A stretch of 7,431 nucleotides of DNA from Vulcanimicrobiota bacterium (lineage in GTDB: Bacteria > Vulcanimicrobiota > Vulcanimicrobiia > Vulcanimicrobiales > Vulcanimicrobiaceae): assembly GCA_019237435.1 (NCBI GenBank), contig JAFAHB010000238.1:1-7431 (forward strand), written 5' to 3'. Below the pieces are notes generated by a model. The model was not told the DNA's origin and searched no databases. It was given only the letters and a program-made list of their open reading frames with translations. Both the position numbers and the translations under genes were made by a program. Below are positions 1-7,181 of this stretch, piece after piece (position 1 is the first letter of the stretch; each line of letters opens with the position of its first letter).

Positions 1-961
1 GTCCGGTGACGTCGCCGATCGCAAAGATGTTTGGCACTTTCGTCCGCTGTTGTGCGTCGACGGCGACGAAACCGCGCTCGTCCACGTCGACGCCGGCTGA
101 CTTGAGGTTCAAGTGATCGGTGACGGGGCGGCGTCCAACGGCGACCAGCACCATGTCGAACTCGCGCGACTCGTCCTTTCCGCCGGTCCCTTCGCCGTTG
201 ATGGTCGCGCGAACGGTCTTCCCCTGCTTTTCGATCGCGCCGACCTTCGTGCCCAGCATGATCTCGATGCCCTGTTTCTTCAGAATGCGTCCGAGCGTCT
301 TGCCGATCTCCAGGTCCGTCCCGGTTAGAATTTGCGGCAACATCTCGACGACGAGAACGTCGGCGTCCAACCGCTTGTAGACGGTGGCGAACTCCAGGCC
401 GATCACGCCGCCGCCGATGACGAGCAGACGCTTGGGAATGCGCGTTAGGTTGACGGCGTCGTCGGAGTTGATGATCGTCTCACCATCACGGGGCCATGCC
501 TTGACGTCAACCGGTGCCGAGCCCGTTGCGATGACGATATTGGTCGCGGCAATTCGCCGGCTTTCCGTTTCGGTCTTGAGCTCGATTTCGTTCGGCGATG
601 AAAACGATGCTTCGCCTCGTGCAAACTCGACGCCGTTGGCCTTAAAGAGGGTTTTGACGCCGTTGACGTTCGCGTTCACGACGTCGGTTTTGAACTTCGC
701 GACGGATTCGCGCTCGACTTCGGCCTTCGGCACCTTCAATCCAAGGGCGCCGGCGCGTTCGATGTGCCGGATTACCTCAGCAACGTGCAACAGCGCTTTG
801 GTTGGGATGCAGCCCCAGTTGAGGCAGACGCCTCCGACCTCGTCGCGATCCACACAGATCACTTTCTTGCCGAGCTGTCCAAGCCGGATCGCGACGTGGT
901 AGCCGCCGGGGCCGGCGCCGATGACGGCGGCGTCAACCTGATGTATTGCCGAAGTGCTCAT
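1..961 (-). CDS. lpdA: Dihydrolipoyl dehydrogenase (E3), C-terminus cut off by window edge
   Basis: This is the flavoprotein disulfide reductase that reoxidises lipoyl groups of 2-oxoacid dehydrogenase or glycine cleavage complexes, passing electrons through FAD to NAD+ in the cytoplasm. The reverse strand reads open from ATG at 961 to the window edge, giving 320 residues of about 460-470 expected. Visible in order: FAD-binding GAGPGG at 15-20; the redox-active disulfide in [13 protein letters not shown] (C46 and C51); the NAD-binding GGGVIGLEF at 183-191; and the second FAD motif FAIGDVTG near 313-320. The dimerisation domain with the catalytic His-Glu pair lies beyond the left edge. The start is the first ATG before the FAD motif, with only a weak GGA 5 nt upstream. 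Partner E1/E2 genes are not in the window. The CxxxxC spacing and the surrounding motif fit lipoamide dehydrogenase better than glutathione or mercuric reductase, though a close paralogue cannot be excluded. Confidence 0.93.
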   Translation of the reverse strand, partial: MSTSAIHQVDAAVIGAGPGGYHVAIRLGQLGKKVICVDRDEVGGVCLNWGCIPTKALLHVAEVIRHIERAGALGLKVPKAEVERESVAKFKTDVVNANVNGVKTLFKANGVEFARGEASFSSPNEIELKTETESRRIAATNIVIATGSAPVDVKAWPRDGETIINSDDAVNLTRIPKRLLVIGGGVIGLEFATVYKRLDADVLVVEMLPQILTGTDLEIGKTLGRILKKQGIEIMLGTKVGAIEKQGKTVRATINGEGTGGKDESREFDMVLVAVGRRPVTDHLNLKSAGVDVDERGFVAVDAQQRTKVPNIFAIGDVTG

Positions 962-1023
962 AATTCCAGCTTTCGCACCAGGCAAGAGCGTTCCCCAGGC
1001 TGCGCGCGAAATGGCATCATCCA
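962..1023. promoter_or_regulatory. Divergent intergenic gap between lpdA and the MocR-type gene
   Basis: These 62 bp separate two divergently transcribed genes and must hold the 5' signals of both, unless promoters lie inside the coding regions. I see no convincing -35/-10 pair and no repeated operator motif. Neither start has a strong Shine-Dalgarno: lpdA has a weak GGA, and the GTG at 1024 has nothing recognisable. MocR-type regulators often act on a divergent neighbour, so an operator here is plausible but is not shown by the sequence. Confidence 0.3.
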
Positions 1024-2487
1024 GTGACCAGAATTGGATGGGCGGGCCTCCTGCCGCAGCTCGACCGGGAATCGATCGTCCCGCTCTACCGGCAAATTTA
1101 CGAGCATCTACGCGAAGCGATTCTGGCCGGGACGCTTCCGGAGTCGACGCGCTTGCCGCCGGAGCGAACGCTGGCCCAGCGGCTCGCGGTGAACCGCAGC
1201 ACGATCGTGCACGCATATCGTGAGCTCGTCAACGACGGCCTCATCGAGCAGCGGGTTGGGTCGGGATCGCGCGTTGTGCCGCAGTTGCGCGGGGGGCAGC
1301 CGGAGCGTGCCGCGGGCGTTCCCTGGTGGGTGACGTTGCCGCCGTGGCGTGTCGGCGAGTTTCCAAACGTGCTCGGTGAGCTAGCGGCCAAACACGAGCC
1401 CGGGCGCATATCCTTCGTTCAAGGGGTCGCACCCGACGAGCCGTCGCCCTTGAGCGAGCTCGCAAAATCGTTCGGCCGCGTCGCCCGCGATCCGCGCTTC
1501 GTGCTTTCGTACGGCGACTCCGAAGGATACGAGCCGCTGCGCGCGGCGATTGCCGCGCGTATGAACGCTCGCGGCGCAAACGCGATCGCTCCGAGCAGTA
1601 TCATCGTGCTTACCGGATCGACGCAGGGAATCGCCATCGTCGCTCAGAGTTTGGCTGAGCCGGGCGACGAAATTATCGTTGAATCGCCGTCGTATCCCGG
1701 CGCGCTGCAGGTCTTTCAGATCAACGGATTGCGCGCGATCTCGGTACCGATCGACGACGACGGCATGCGCGTCGACCATGTCGAGGCGGTGTTGCGCACG
1801 CGCCGCCCGCGCTTCATTTACACGATGCCCTCGCTGCATAATCCAACGAACGTGACGATGAACGCCGACCGCCGGGAACGATTAGCGACGATCGCGCGCC
1901 GCGCGGGCGTACCGATCGTCGAAGACGACCCGTACGGTCCGCTCGCGACCGGCGGACCCCCGCTCGTCGCGCTGGCGCCGGACCACGTCGTGTACATTTC
2001 GACGTTTTCAAAAACCATCGCACCGAGCTTGCGCGTCGGATGGCTGGCGGCGCCTCGGACGATTCTCGAGCGGTTATTATTACGCAAGCAGGCGTACGAC
2101 ATGGCGACGAGCCTCTACGTGCAAGCGGCGATCGCGGATTACCTCGAGCGCGGCTACGACGAGCACGTTGGTCAGCTGCGCGGCGAGCTGCTCGCGCGGC
2201 GAACGATCGCGGATGAAGCAATCGCGCAGCATTGGCCGGCGGGTTTGAAGGTGAGCCGGCCGGCGGGTGGATTCTATCTTTGGACCTCGACGCCGCGGGA
2301 GCTGCGCGCGCGAGCCCTGCTCGACGCATCGGAACGCTTGGGCGCATCTTTTCTGTTTGGCGAGGCTTTCTTTGCAAACTCCGGCGGCGATCACTACTTC
2401 CGCCTCGCGCTGACCGCGGTGACGCGGCCTGAGATCGCGGAAGGGATCCGCCGTATCGGCGAAGCGATATCGGCGCTGCGTTCGTGA
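1024..2487 (+). CDS. MocR-type PLP-dependent transcriptional regulator (GntR wHTH plus aminotransferase fold)
   Basis: A 487-residue one-component regulator that should bind DNA through its N-terminal winged helix and sense a ligand through a PLP-bound class I aminotransferase-like domain. The GntR domain spans about residues 18-86, with helix-turn-helix [20 protein letters not shown] near 49-68. A linker follows to about 120, then the aminotransferase fold. PLP contacts are intact: HNPTN at 272-276, EDDPY at 300-304 (D301 and Y304 in the DxxY position), and the Schiff-base lysine K330 in [18 protein letters not shown] 1024 is the first usable start after an in-frame TAA at 961-963; no clear Shine-Dalgarno precedes it. 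Length is normal for MocR proteins. Subtype (PdxR, GabR, TauR and so on) cannot be assigned, since no target pathway gene adjoins it. A plain aminotransferase (2-aminoadipate type) is the alternative, but the wHTH argues against it. It overlaps mutY by 4 nt. Confidence 0.9.
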   Translation: MTRIGWAGLLPQLDRESIVPLYRQIYEHLREAILAGTLPESTRLPPERTLAQRLAVNRSTIVHAYRELVNDGLIEQRVGSGSRVVPQLRGGQPERAAGVPWWVTLPPWRVGEFPNVLGELAAKHEPGRISFVQGVAPDEPSPLSELAKSFGRVARDPRFVLSYGDSEGYEPLRAAIAARMNARGANAIAPSSIIVLTGSTQGIAIVAQSLAEPGDEIIVESPSYPGALQVFQINGLRAISVPIDDDGMRVDHVEAVLRTRRPRFIYTMPSLHNPTNVTMNADRRERLATIARRAGVPIVEDDPYGPLATGGPPLVALAPDHVVYISTFSKTIAPSLRVGWLAAPRTILERLLLRKQAYDMATSLYVQAAIADYLERGYDEHVGQLRGELLARRTIADEAIAQHWPAGLKVSRPAGGFYLWTSTPRELRARALLDASERLGASFLFGEAFFANSGGDHYFRLALTAVTRPEIAEGIRRIGEAISALRS

Positions 2488-3395
2488 TCGACGTCCAACG
2501 GCGATTATTGCGCTGGTACTGCCGTCACGGTCGTCACGAGCTCCCGTGGCGCAGGGTGCGCGCTCCGTATCGAACGCTCGTCAGCGAGTTCATGCTCGCG
2601 CAGACGCAGGTCGAGCGCGTCATTCCGAAATTCGAAGCGTTCCTTACTCGGTTTCCCGACCTCGACGCGCTGGCGTTCGCGTCGCCGGCCGACGTACTGC
2701 GCGAATGGAAAGGACTGGGCTACAACTCGCGCGCCGTTCGGTTGCAGCGCCTGGCGCGCATCGTTGCCGAGCGGTACGGCGGCGCGTTGCCTTCCGGGCG
2801 CGACGAGCTTCGAAAGCTGCCCGGCGTCGGCGCGTACGGCGCCGCCGCGATCCGCGCATTTGGGTTCGATATCGAGGACGCTCCGGTCGATACGAACGTC
2901 CGGCGGATCGTCAACCGGCTTTTCTTTGGACTGGAGTATCCGCGAGCCGTCATCGCGCGTGAGCTCGACGCGCGAGCGCACTCGCTGATCCCGCAAGGCC
3001 GCGCGCACGATTGGAACTCGGCGCTCATGGACCTTGGCGCCGCGATCTGCACGGCACGCGCGCCGAAGTGCCTGCTCTGCCCGTTGCGGGCGCATTGCGT
3101 CGCGGCGCCGATCGATCCGGCGAGGCTGGGCGAATTGCGCGCTATTGCGTCGCGGCGCCGTTCGCCGCAAGCGCGAGTTCCATTCTCGCAGACCACGCGT
3201 CACGCGCGAGGCCGGATCATCGACCGGCTGCGGGCTCTGCCGCCCGGCGCGCGCATCTCGTTGCTCGACCTATACGATTCGCTCGTTCCACAGCTCGGAG
3301 GCCGAAGCTTCGAAGAGATGAGCGCGTTTGTCGGAGCGCTGCAGCGCGACGGGCTCGTGACCCACGACGGAACGCACGTCGCGTTGCGGGAATAG
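2484..3395 (+). CDS. mutY: A/G-specific adenine DNA glycosylase MutY, short form without NUDIX domain
   Basis: A base excision repair enzyme that removes adenine mispaired with 8-oxoguanine or guanine. It is 303 residues, against about 350 for the E. coli enzyme. Visible: catalytic E35 in LVSEFMLAQTQV; the helix-hairpin-helix LPGVGAYGA at 112-120 with Y118 in the slot that is lysine in Nth; catalytic D136 in VDTNVRRIV; and four [4Fe-4S] cysteines C189, C196, C199 and C205 with C-x6-C-x2-C-x5-C spacing. These track E. coli numbering by 2-3 residues. The last ~95 residues do not look like the usual NUDIX-like 8-oxoG reader. They contain a PFSQTTRHARGRIIDRLRAL stretch and a wHTH-like end, resembling short actinobacterial MutY tails (from memory). 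The GTG start overlaps the TGA of the upstream regulator, implying translational coupling. The nth gene follows after 8 nt. Confidence 0.93.
   Translation: MIDVQRRLLRWYCRHGRHELPWRRVRAPYRTLVSEFMLAQTQVERVIPKFEAFLTRFPDLDALAFASPADVLREWKGLGYNSRAVRLQRLARIVAERYGGALPSGRDELRKLPGVGAYGAAAIRAFGFDIEDAPVDTNVRRIVNRLFFGLEYPRAVIARELDARAHSLIPQGRAHDWNSALMDLGAAICTARAPKCLLCPLRAHCVAAPIDPARLGELRAIASRRRSPQARVPFSQTTRHARGRIIDRLRALPPGARISLLDLYDSLVPQLGGRSFEEMSAFVGALQRDGLVTHDGTHVALRE
3094..3160 (+). repeat. 17-bp direct repeat pair inside mutY
   Basis: ATTGCGTCGCGGCGCCG occurs at 3094-3110 and again at 3144-3160, a period of exactly 50 bp. The copies are read in different frames of mutY: the first encodes the HCVAAP end of the iron-sulfur loop and the second the IASRRR linker. 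The frame difference excludes a duplicated protein motif. It may be a short DNA duplication or a coincidence in GC-rich sequence. Confidence 0.6.
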
Positions 3396-3403
3396 GCGGC
3401 TTC

Positions 3404-4096
3404 GTGCCGGCGATTCCATTTCCAAAGAAAAAAGTGCCGCGGCGCATCGCGCTCGAGCAGCTGGCGACTCTCGAGCGAACCTATCCGCACGCCGTGACGG
3501 CACTCGAGTACGAAGACGAGTTTCAACTGCTGATCGCGGTGATTCTCTCGGCGCAAACGACCGACGCGCGAGTCAACATGACGACTCCGGCGCTCTTTGC
3601 GAAGTACCCGACGCCCGAGAAGCTCGGGCGCGCGCGTCAAAGCGACGTCGAGCAGATTATCCGATCGACCGGCTTCTTCCGCATGAAGGCGAAGAACATC
3701 ATCGCCTGCGCGCGCGACATCGTCGAGCGCTTCGGCGGTCGCGTGCCGCACGACCGCGACGATCTGGAATCGCTCGCCGGCGTCGGGCGCAAGACCGCAA
3801 GCGTCGTGATGGCCGCGGCTTTTCAAGAGGAGGCCCTAGCGGTCGATACGCACGTCTTCCGCGTGTCGCATCGGCTCGGCCTGACGCTCGGCACGACGCC
3901 GCGTCAGGTCGAAGACGATCTCACCGCGCTGCTGCCGCCGAAAAAATGGGGCGACGCCACCCATTGGCTCATCATGCACGGGCGCGCGATCTGCAAAGCG
4001 CCGACGCCGCTGTGCGATCGATGCCCGGTCAATGAGCTCTGCCCCACGCCCGCCATCATCAAAAGAATGCGACGGCGTGGTCCCGGGTCACCCTGA
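3404..4096 (+). CDS. nth: Endonuclease III (DNA glycosylase/AP lyase)
   Basis: A bifunctional glycosylase and beta-lyase that removes oxidised pyrimidines and nicks abasic sites. The start is GTG 3404, giving 230 residues, preceded by GGCGG (3395-3399). The open frame extends further 5' but only overlaps mutY out of frame. GTG 3434 is a possible alternative start. Family hallmarks: LLIAVILSAQTTDARVN near 44-60; helix-hairpin-helix LAGVGRKTA with catalytic K130; catalytic D148 in VDTHVFRVSHRLGL; and [4Fe-4S] cysteines C197, C204, C207 and C213 with C-x6-C-x2-C-x5-C spacing. All lie exactly 10 residues beyond their E. coli equivalents. K130 separates it from the neighbouring mutY, which has tyrosine there. 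After the last cysteine is a 17-residue basic tail (IIKRMRRRG...), and its final codons and stop lie in a palindromic repeat that begins at 4087. It is probably in one transcript with mocR and mutY. Confidence 0.95.
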   Translation: MPAIPFPKKKVPRRIALEQLATLERTYPHAVTALEYEDEFQLLIAVILSAQTTDARVNMTTPALFAKYPTPEKLGRARQSDVEQIIRSTGFFRMKAKNIIACARDIVERFGGRVPHDRDDLESLAGVGRKTASVVMAAAFQEEALAVDTHVFRVSHRLGLTLGTTPRQVEDDLTALLPPKKWGDATHWLIMHGRAICKAPTPLCDRCPVNELCPTPAIIKRMRRRGPGSP

Positions 4097-4113
4097 GCTT
4101 GTCGAAGGGCGAC
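4087..4113. repeat. REP-like palindromic element, copy 1, overlapping the end of nth
   Basis: Arms GTCACCCT (4087-4094) and AGGGCGAC (4106-4113) pair over 8 positions with one A.C mismatch around an 11-nt loop, GAGCTTGTCGA. The element shares GTCACCCTGA...CGAAGGG and a following GACTC with the copy at 7064. It lies between convergent nth and the acyl-CoA dehydrogenase gene, and the stop codon of nth (TGA, 4094-4096) is inside it. From memory, CCCTGAGCTTGTCGAAGGG-type sequences recur as dispersed extragenic palindromes in many bacterial genomes. There is no T-run on either side, so it is not a standard intrinsic terminator. Confidence 0.75.
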
Positions 4114-4121
4114 TCGCGAAG

Positions 4122-5288
4122 CTACTTAGCTCGGCCCACCAACGCGCGCGAAATCACCAGCCGCTGTATCTGCTGCGTGCCTTCGTAAATTTGCGTGATC
4201 TTTGCATCGCGCATCATGCGCTCGACCGGGTAATCGGCGGAGTAACCAAAACCGCCGAGCACCTGCACCGCATCGGTCGTCACCGACATCGCGACGTCGC
4301 CGCATTTGAGCTTCGCCATCGCCGCCCAGAGCGTGACGTCCGGGCCACCGTCGTCGCAGCGCCGCGCTGCTTCGTAGAGAAGGAGACGCGCAGCTTCAAC
4401 TTGCGTTTTCATATCGGCGAGCATGAAGCCGACGCCTTGATGCTGACCGATTGGCTTCCCGAACGCAATGCGCTCCTTTGCGTAGTTGGTTGCATAGTCG
4501 AGCGCGCCGGCCGCGATGCCCAGCGCTTGCGCCGCGATTCCGGGACGCGACTTATCGAGCACCTTCATTGCGATCTTGAAGCCTTCGCCTTCCTCGCCCA
4601 GCCGATTGGCGGCCGGAATCTCGCAGTCGGCGAAAACGAGCTCGACCGTCGGCGAGCCGCGAATGCCCATCTTTTTCTCGAGGTTGCCCACGGAGAAGCC
4701 GGGGGTGCCCTTCTCGACCACGAAAGCCGAGACGCCGCGCGATCCGGCTGACGGATCGGTGACGGCAAAAACGCAGACGACGTCGGCGACGCTGCCGTTA
4801 GTGATCCAAATTTTCTGGCCGTTGAGAACGTACGCGTCGCCTCGCTTCTCCGCGCGCGTGCGCATCGAACCGAGCGCATCGGAGCCGCTGGAGACTTCGG
4901 TCAAAGCGTAACACACGAGGTGCTCGCCCGAAGCGATCTTCGGCAAGAAGCGCCGTTTCTGCTCGTCGCTTCCGCCGATGACGATCGGCAGCATGCCAAG
5001 CTCCTGCACCGCAACGATCAGCGCGCTCGACGCACACGCCTTGGCGATCTCTTCGACGACTTTCACGTACGTCAGGAACGTGCCGCCGAGGCCACCGTAC
5101 TCCGAAGGTATGGGGATTCCGAGCAGATCGTTTTGCGCGAAAAGCTCTTTGACGTCCCAGGGGAACTCGCCGCTCGCGTCGATTTCGGCAGCGCGCGGCG
5201 CGACTTTTTCGGCGACGAGCTCGCGGACCGCCGCGAGTATCATCTCCTCTTCGTCGCTGGTTTGAATTTGAGTCGGTGCCGTCGTCAT
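4122..5288 (-). CDS. Acyl-CoA dehydrogenase, short/medium-chain (butyryl-CoA dehydrogenase-like)
   Basis: An FAD enzyme that introduces the alpha-beta double bond into acyl-CoA, passing electrons to ETF. It has 388 residues from ATG 5288, the usual family length. An upstream in-frame extension of 15 arginine-rich residues was dropped, because this ATG has GGAAGG at 5298-5303 with 9-nt spacing and the protein begins normally there. Visible: the first family signature, as ALTEVSSGSD (128-137); KIWITNG (159-165); the second signature from QVLGGFGYSADYPVERMMRD (342-361); and the catalytic base E369 in QIYEGTQQIQRL. Glutamate at this C-terminal position is the MCAD/SCAD/butyryl arrangement and argues against an isovaleryl-CoA or very-long-chain type. 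Chain length cannot be read from sequence alone. The gene converges on nth and diverges from the CoA-transferase genes, suggesting shared acyl-CoA catabolism. Confidence 0.92.
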   Translation of the reverse strand: MTTAPTQIQTSDEEEMILAAVRELVAEKVAPRAAEIDASGEFPWDVKELFAQNDLLGIPIPSEYGGLGGTFLTYVKVVEEIAKACASSALIVAVQELGMLPIVIGGSDEQKRRFLPKIASGEHLVCYALTEVSSGSDALGSMRTRAEKRGDAYVLNGQKIWITNGSVADVVCVFAVTDPSAGSRGVSAFVVEKGTPGFSVGNLEKKMGIRGSPTVELVFADCEIPAANRLGEEGEGFKIAMKVLDKSRPGIAAQALGIAAGALDYATNYAKERIAFGKPIGQHQGVGFMLADMKTQVEAARLLLYEAARRCDDGGPDVTLWAAMAKLKCGDVAMSVTTDAVQVLGGFGYSADYPVERMMRDAKITQIYEGTQQIQRLVISRALVGRAK

Positions 5289-5343
5289 GATGCCGCACCT
5301 TCCACGAAGGCGACTGCGTTTCCGTCGGCGCATTTAGGGCGGC
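5289..5343. promoter_or_regulatory. Divergent regulatory gap between acyl-CoA dehydrogenase and scoA, with a small hairpin
   Basis: Only 55 bp separate the two divergent starts. For scoA the sequence AGGG (5336-5339) lies 4 nt before ATG. For the dehydrogenase, GGAAGG on the minus strand (5298-5303) is the likely ribosome site. That site lies in a small perfect hairpin, CCTTC (5298-5302), loop CAC, GAAGG (5306-5310). I cannot identify confident -35/-10 hexamers on either strand. Confidence 0.4.
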
Positions 5344-6096
5344 ATGGAGAAGGTCTACGCCTCCTGCGCGGATGCGGTCGCGGACATTCCAAGCGGCGCC
5401 TCGATAGCGGTGGGCGGCTTCGGACTGAGCGGAATCCCGCATAACCTCATCGAGGCGCTGCTGGAGCAGGGAGCCTCGGAGTTGGCTACCGTGTCGAATA
5501 ACTGCGGGGTCGACGGGTGGGGCCTGGGCGTGTTGCTCGATCACAAGCGCATCCGTCGGACGACGGGCTCGTACGTCGGTGAGAATCGCGAGTTCGAGCG
5601 TCAATATCTGCGCGGAGAGCTCGAAGTCGAGCTCGTTCCGCAAGGCACGCTTGCGGAGCGACTACGCGCCGGCGGCTGCGGAATCCCGGCATTTTATACG
5701 CCGGCCGGCGACGGTACGCTGGTGGCCGACGGTGGTCTGCCGTGGCGTTATAACGGCGACGGCAGCGTCGCGGTGGCATCGCCGAAGAAAGAGACGCGCG
5801 TTTTTGACGGGCGCGAATACGTTCTCGAGGCCGGCATCGTTTGCGACTTCGCGATGGTGCGCGCTTCGATCGGCGATCGCAACGGCAACCTCGTCTTCCA
5901 CAAGGCGACGCGAAACTTCAATCCGCTTTGTGCGATGGCGGGCAGAATCACGATCGCCGAAGTCGAGGAGCTCGTCGAACCAGGAGCGATCGATCCCGAG
6001 CACGTGCATTTGCCCGGCGTCTTCGTTCAGCGCATCGTGCACGTTGGACCTCAAGGCAAACGCATCGAGCGCGTCACGACGCGAAAGCGTCCGTAA
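5344..6096 (+). CDS. scoA: 3-oxoacid CoA-transferase, subunit A
   Basis: The alpha subunit of a two-subunit CoA-transferase that moves CoA between a donor such as succinyl-CoA or another acyl-CoA and a 3-oxoacid such as acetoacetate. It has 250 residues. The family I CoA-transferase N-terminal signature is at 15-32, containing VGGFGLSGIP. The succinyl-CoA:3-ketoacid type block runs from ENREFERQYLRGELEVEL at 80 to GIPAFYTP at 113-120. ATG 5344 has AGGG 4 nt upstream, and nothing further upstream is a better start. The catalytic glutamate is in the B subunit, encoded directly downstream (TAAATG). The closest functional names are ScoA and AtoD; a different acyl-CoA/oxoacid pair is possible. Divergence from the acyl-CoA dehydrogenase supports a role in ketone-body, ketogenic amino acid or short-chain acid use. 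Confidence 0.92.
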   Translation: MEKVYASCADAVADIPSGASIAVGGFGLSGIPHNLIEALLEQGASELATVSNNCGVDGWGLGVLLDHKRIRRTTGSYVGENREFERQYLRGELEVELVPQGTLAERLRAGGCGIPAFYTPAGDGTLVADGGLPWRYNGDGSVAVASPKKETRVFDGREYVLEAGIVCDFAMVRASIGDRNGNLVFHKATRNFNPLCAMAGRITIAEVEELVEPGAIDPEHVHLPGVFVQRIVHVGPQGKRIERVTTRKRP

Positions 6097-6768
<672 letters not shown>

Positions 6769-6789
6769 ACGTAACAGCTTGCTTCTTTT

Positions 6790-6796
6790 AAGGAGG
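6790..6796 (+). promoter_or_regulatory. Strong Shine-Dalgarno site for the small exported protein
   Basis: AAGGAGG matches the anti-Shine-Dalgarno perfectly. It fixes the gene start at ATG 6809, although the 12-nt spacing is longer than usual. The earlier TTG at 6761 lies before this site and inside scoB, so it was rejected as the start. Confidence 0.75.
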
Positions 6797-6808
6797 AAAC
6801 GCATCGTC

Positions 6809-7054
6809 ATGACAATCTCGAAGGCACGGTTGGGCGTACTGGCGCTGGTCTTCGCATTTGTTTTTGCGGGTATCGGCGCCGGGGTGGCGCTCGCGTCTCA
6901 ACCTCATATGGTCAACGCCCGGAACTATCTAAACCAAGCGCTGACCGAGCTCAATGCCGCGAATCCGGATAAGGGCGGCCATCGTGAGAACGCGATCAAC
7001 CTGGTCAAACAGGCCATCACGCAGGTAAACGAAGGGATCCAATACGCGCGGTAG
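6809..7054 (+). CDS. Small exported helical protein with PDKGGHR motif, function unknown
   Basis: An 81-residue protein. Residues 1-29 form a signal peptide: K5 and R7, a hydrophobic stretch at 8-28, and a cleavage site ALA|SQ after residue 29. The mature part would be 52 residues with no cysteines. It reads as two amphipathic helices, QPHMVNARNYLNQALTELNA and ENAINLVKQAITQVNEGIQY, joined by a polar turn NPDKGGHR (52-59). From memory, the pattern QPHM...AL..L..A..DKGGHR..AI.LV..AI..V..GI.Y recurs in small secreted or periplasmic proteins of varied bacteria without known function. I name no family. Conserved histidines (H33, H58) invite a metal-binding guess, but nothing shows it. A very strong ribosome site suggests high expression. 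Linkage to scoAB is only by proximity (40 bp). Confidence 0.8.
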   Translation: MTISKARLGVLALVFAFVFAGIGAGVALASQPHMVNARNYLNQALTELNAANPDKGGHRENAINLVKQAITQVNEGIQYAR

Positions 7055-7063
7055 TCTCGTAGC

Positions 7064-7089
7064 GTCACCCTGACGGGCCGAAGGGTGAC
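7064..7089. repeat. REP-like palindromic element, copy 2
   Basis: GTCACCCT (7064-7071) and AGGGTGAC (7082-7089) are perfect 8-bp arms around the loop GACGGGCCGA. It is the second copy of the element at 4087. Arms, the flanking CGA and the trailing GACTC are conserved, while the loop centre differs. It starts 9 bp after the stop codon of the small exported protein. No T-run follows, so any termination would have to be Rho-dependent or structural. Confidence 0.75.
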
Positions 7090-7090
7090 T

Positions 7091-7142
7091 CACGCACGCG
7101 CGAGGTGTGGTTTTCCGCCATATTCGGCATCGCGCGTGCGTG
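7091..7142. repeat. Perfect 13-bp inverted repeat ahead of the lipoprotein gene
   Basis: CACGCACGCGCGA (7091-7103) is the exact reverse complement of TCGCGCGTGCGTG (7130-7142), separated by 26 nt. It begins 1 bp after the REP-like copy 2 and ends within a possible extended -10 element. It is not followed by a T-run, so it is more likely a DNA-level operator or RNA structure than an intrinsic terminator. Both arms are alternating purine-pyrimidine, so chance pairing in GC-rich DNA is easier than the length suggests. Confidence 0.65.
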
Positions 7143-7149
7143 CTATGCT
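7141..7149 (+). promoter_or_regulatory. Possible extended -10 promoter for the lipoprotein gene
   Basis: TGCTATGCT resembles the TGnTATAAT extended -10 pattern and lies 32 nt upstream of ATG 7182, leaving a short leader containing the ribosome site. No good -35 hexamer is found at standard spacing. The TG of the motif is also the last two bases of the 13-bp inverted repeat. Confidence 0.35.
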
Positions 7150-7168
7150 TCTGGCAACATCCGTTGCT

Positions 7169-7174
7169 AGGAGG
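7169..7174 (+). promoter_or_regulatory. Strong Shine-Dalgarno site for the lipoprotein gene
   Basis: AGGAGG lies 7 nt before ATG 7182, the ideal spacing. It decides the start and frame of the truncated gene at the right edge, over a competing frame open from 7085. Confidence 0.8.
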
Positions 7175-7181
7175 GTTTTTC

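Noticed and set aside
384..902. A 172-codon plus-strand open frame at the left end
   Set aside because: It is antisense to lpdA, which shows all FAD, NAD and disulfide motifs on the minus strand.
2505..3203. A 232-codon minus-strand open frame
   Set aside because: It is antisense to mutY, has a composition typical of a shadow frame and no recognisable domain.
3011..3403. A 5' extension of the nth frame by 131 codons
   Set aside because: It runs inside mutY in another frame and encodes arginine/alanine-rich shadow sequence unlike Nth. The family core begins after GTG 3404.
4087..4113. Intrinsic terminator between nth and the acyl-CoA dehydrogenase gene
   Set aside because: A stem is present but there is no U-rich tract on either strand. 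It is better described as a REP-like repeat.
4032..4751. A 239-codon open frame on the plus strand
   Set aside because: It is antisense to the acyl-CoA dehydrogenase, whose motifs are intact. Long antisense frames are common in GC-rich DNA.
5289..5333. A 15-residue N-terminal extension of the acyl-CoA dehydrogenase
   Set aside because: It is arginine-rich and unlike the family, while ATG 5288 has a good Shine-Dalgarno at proper spacing.
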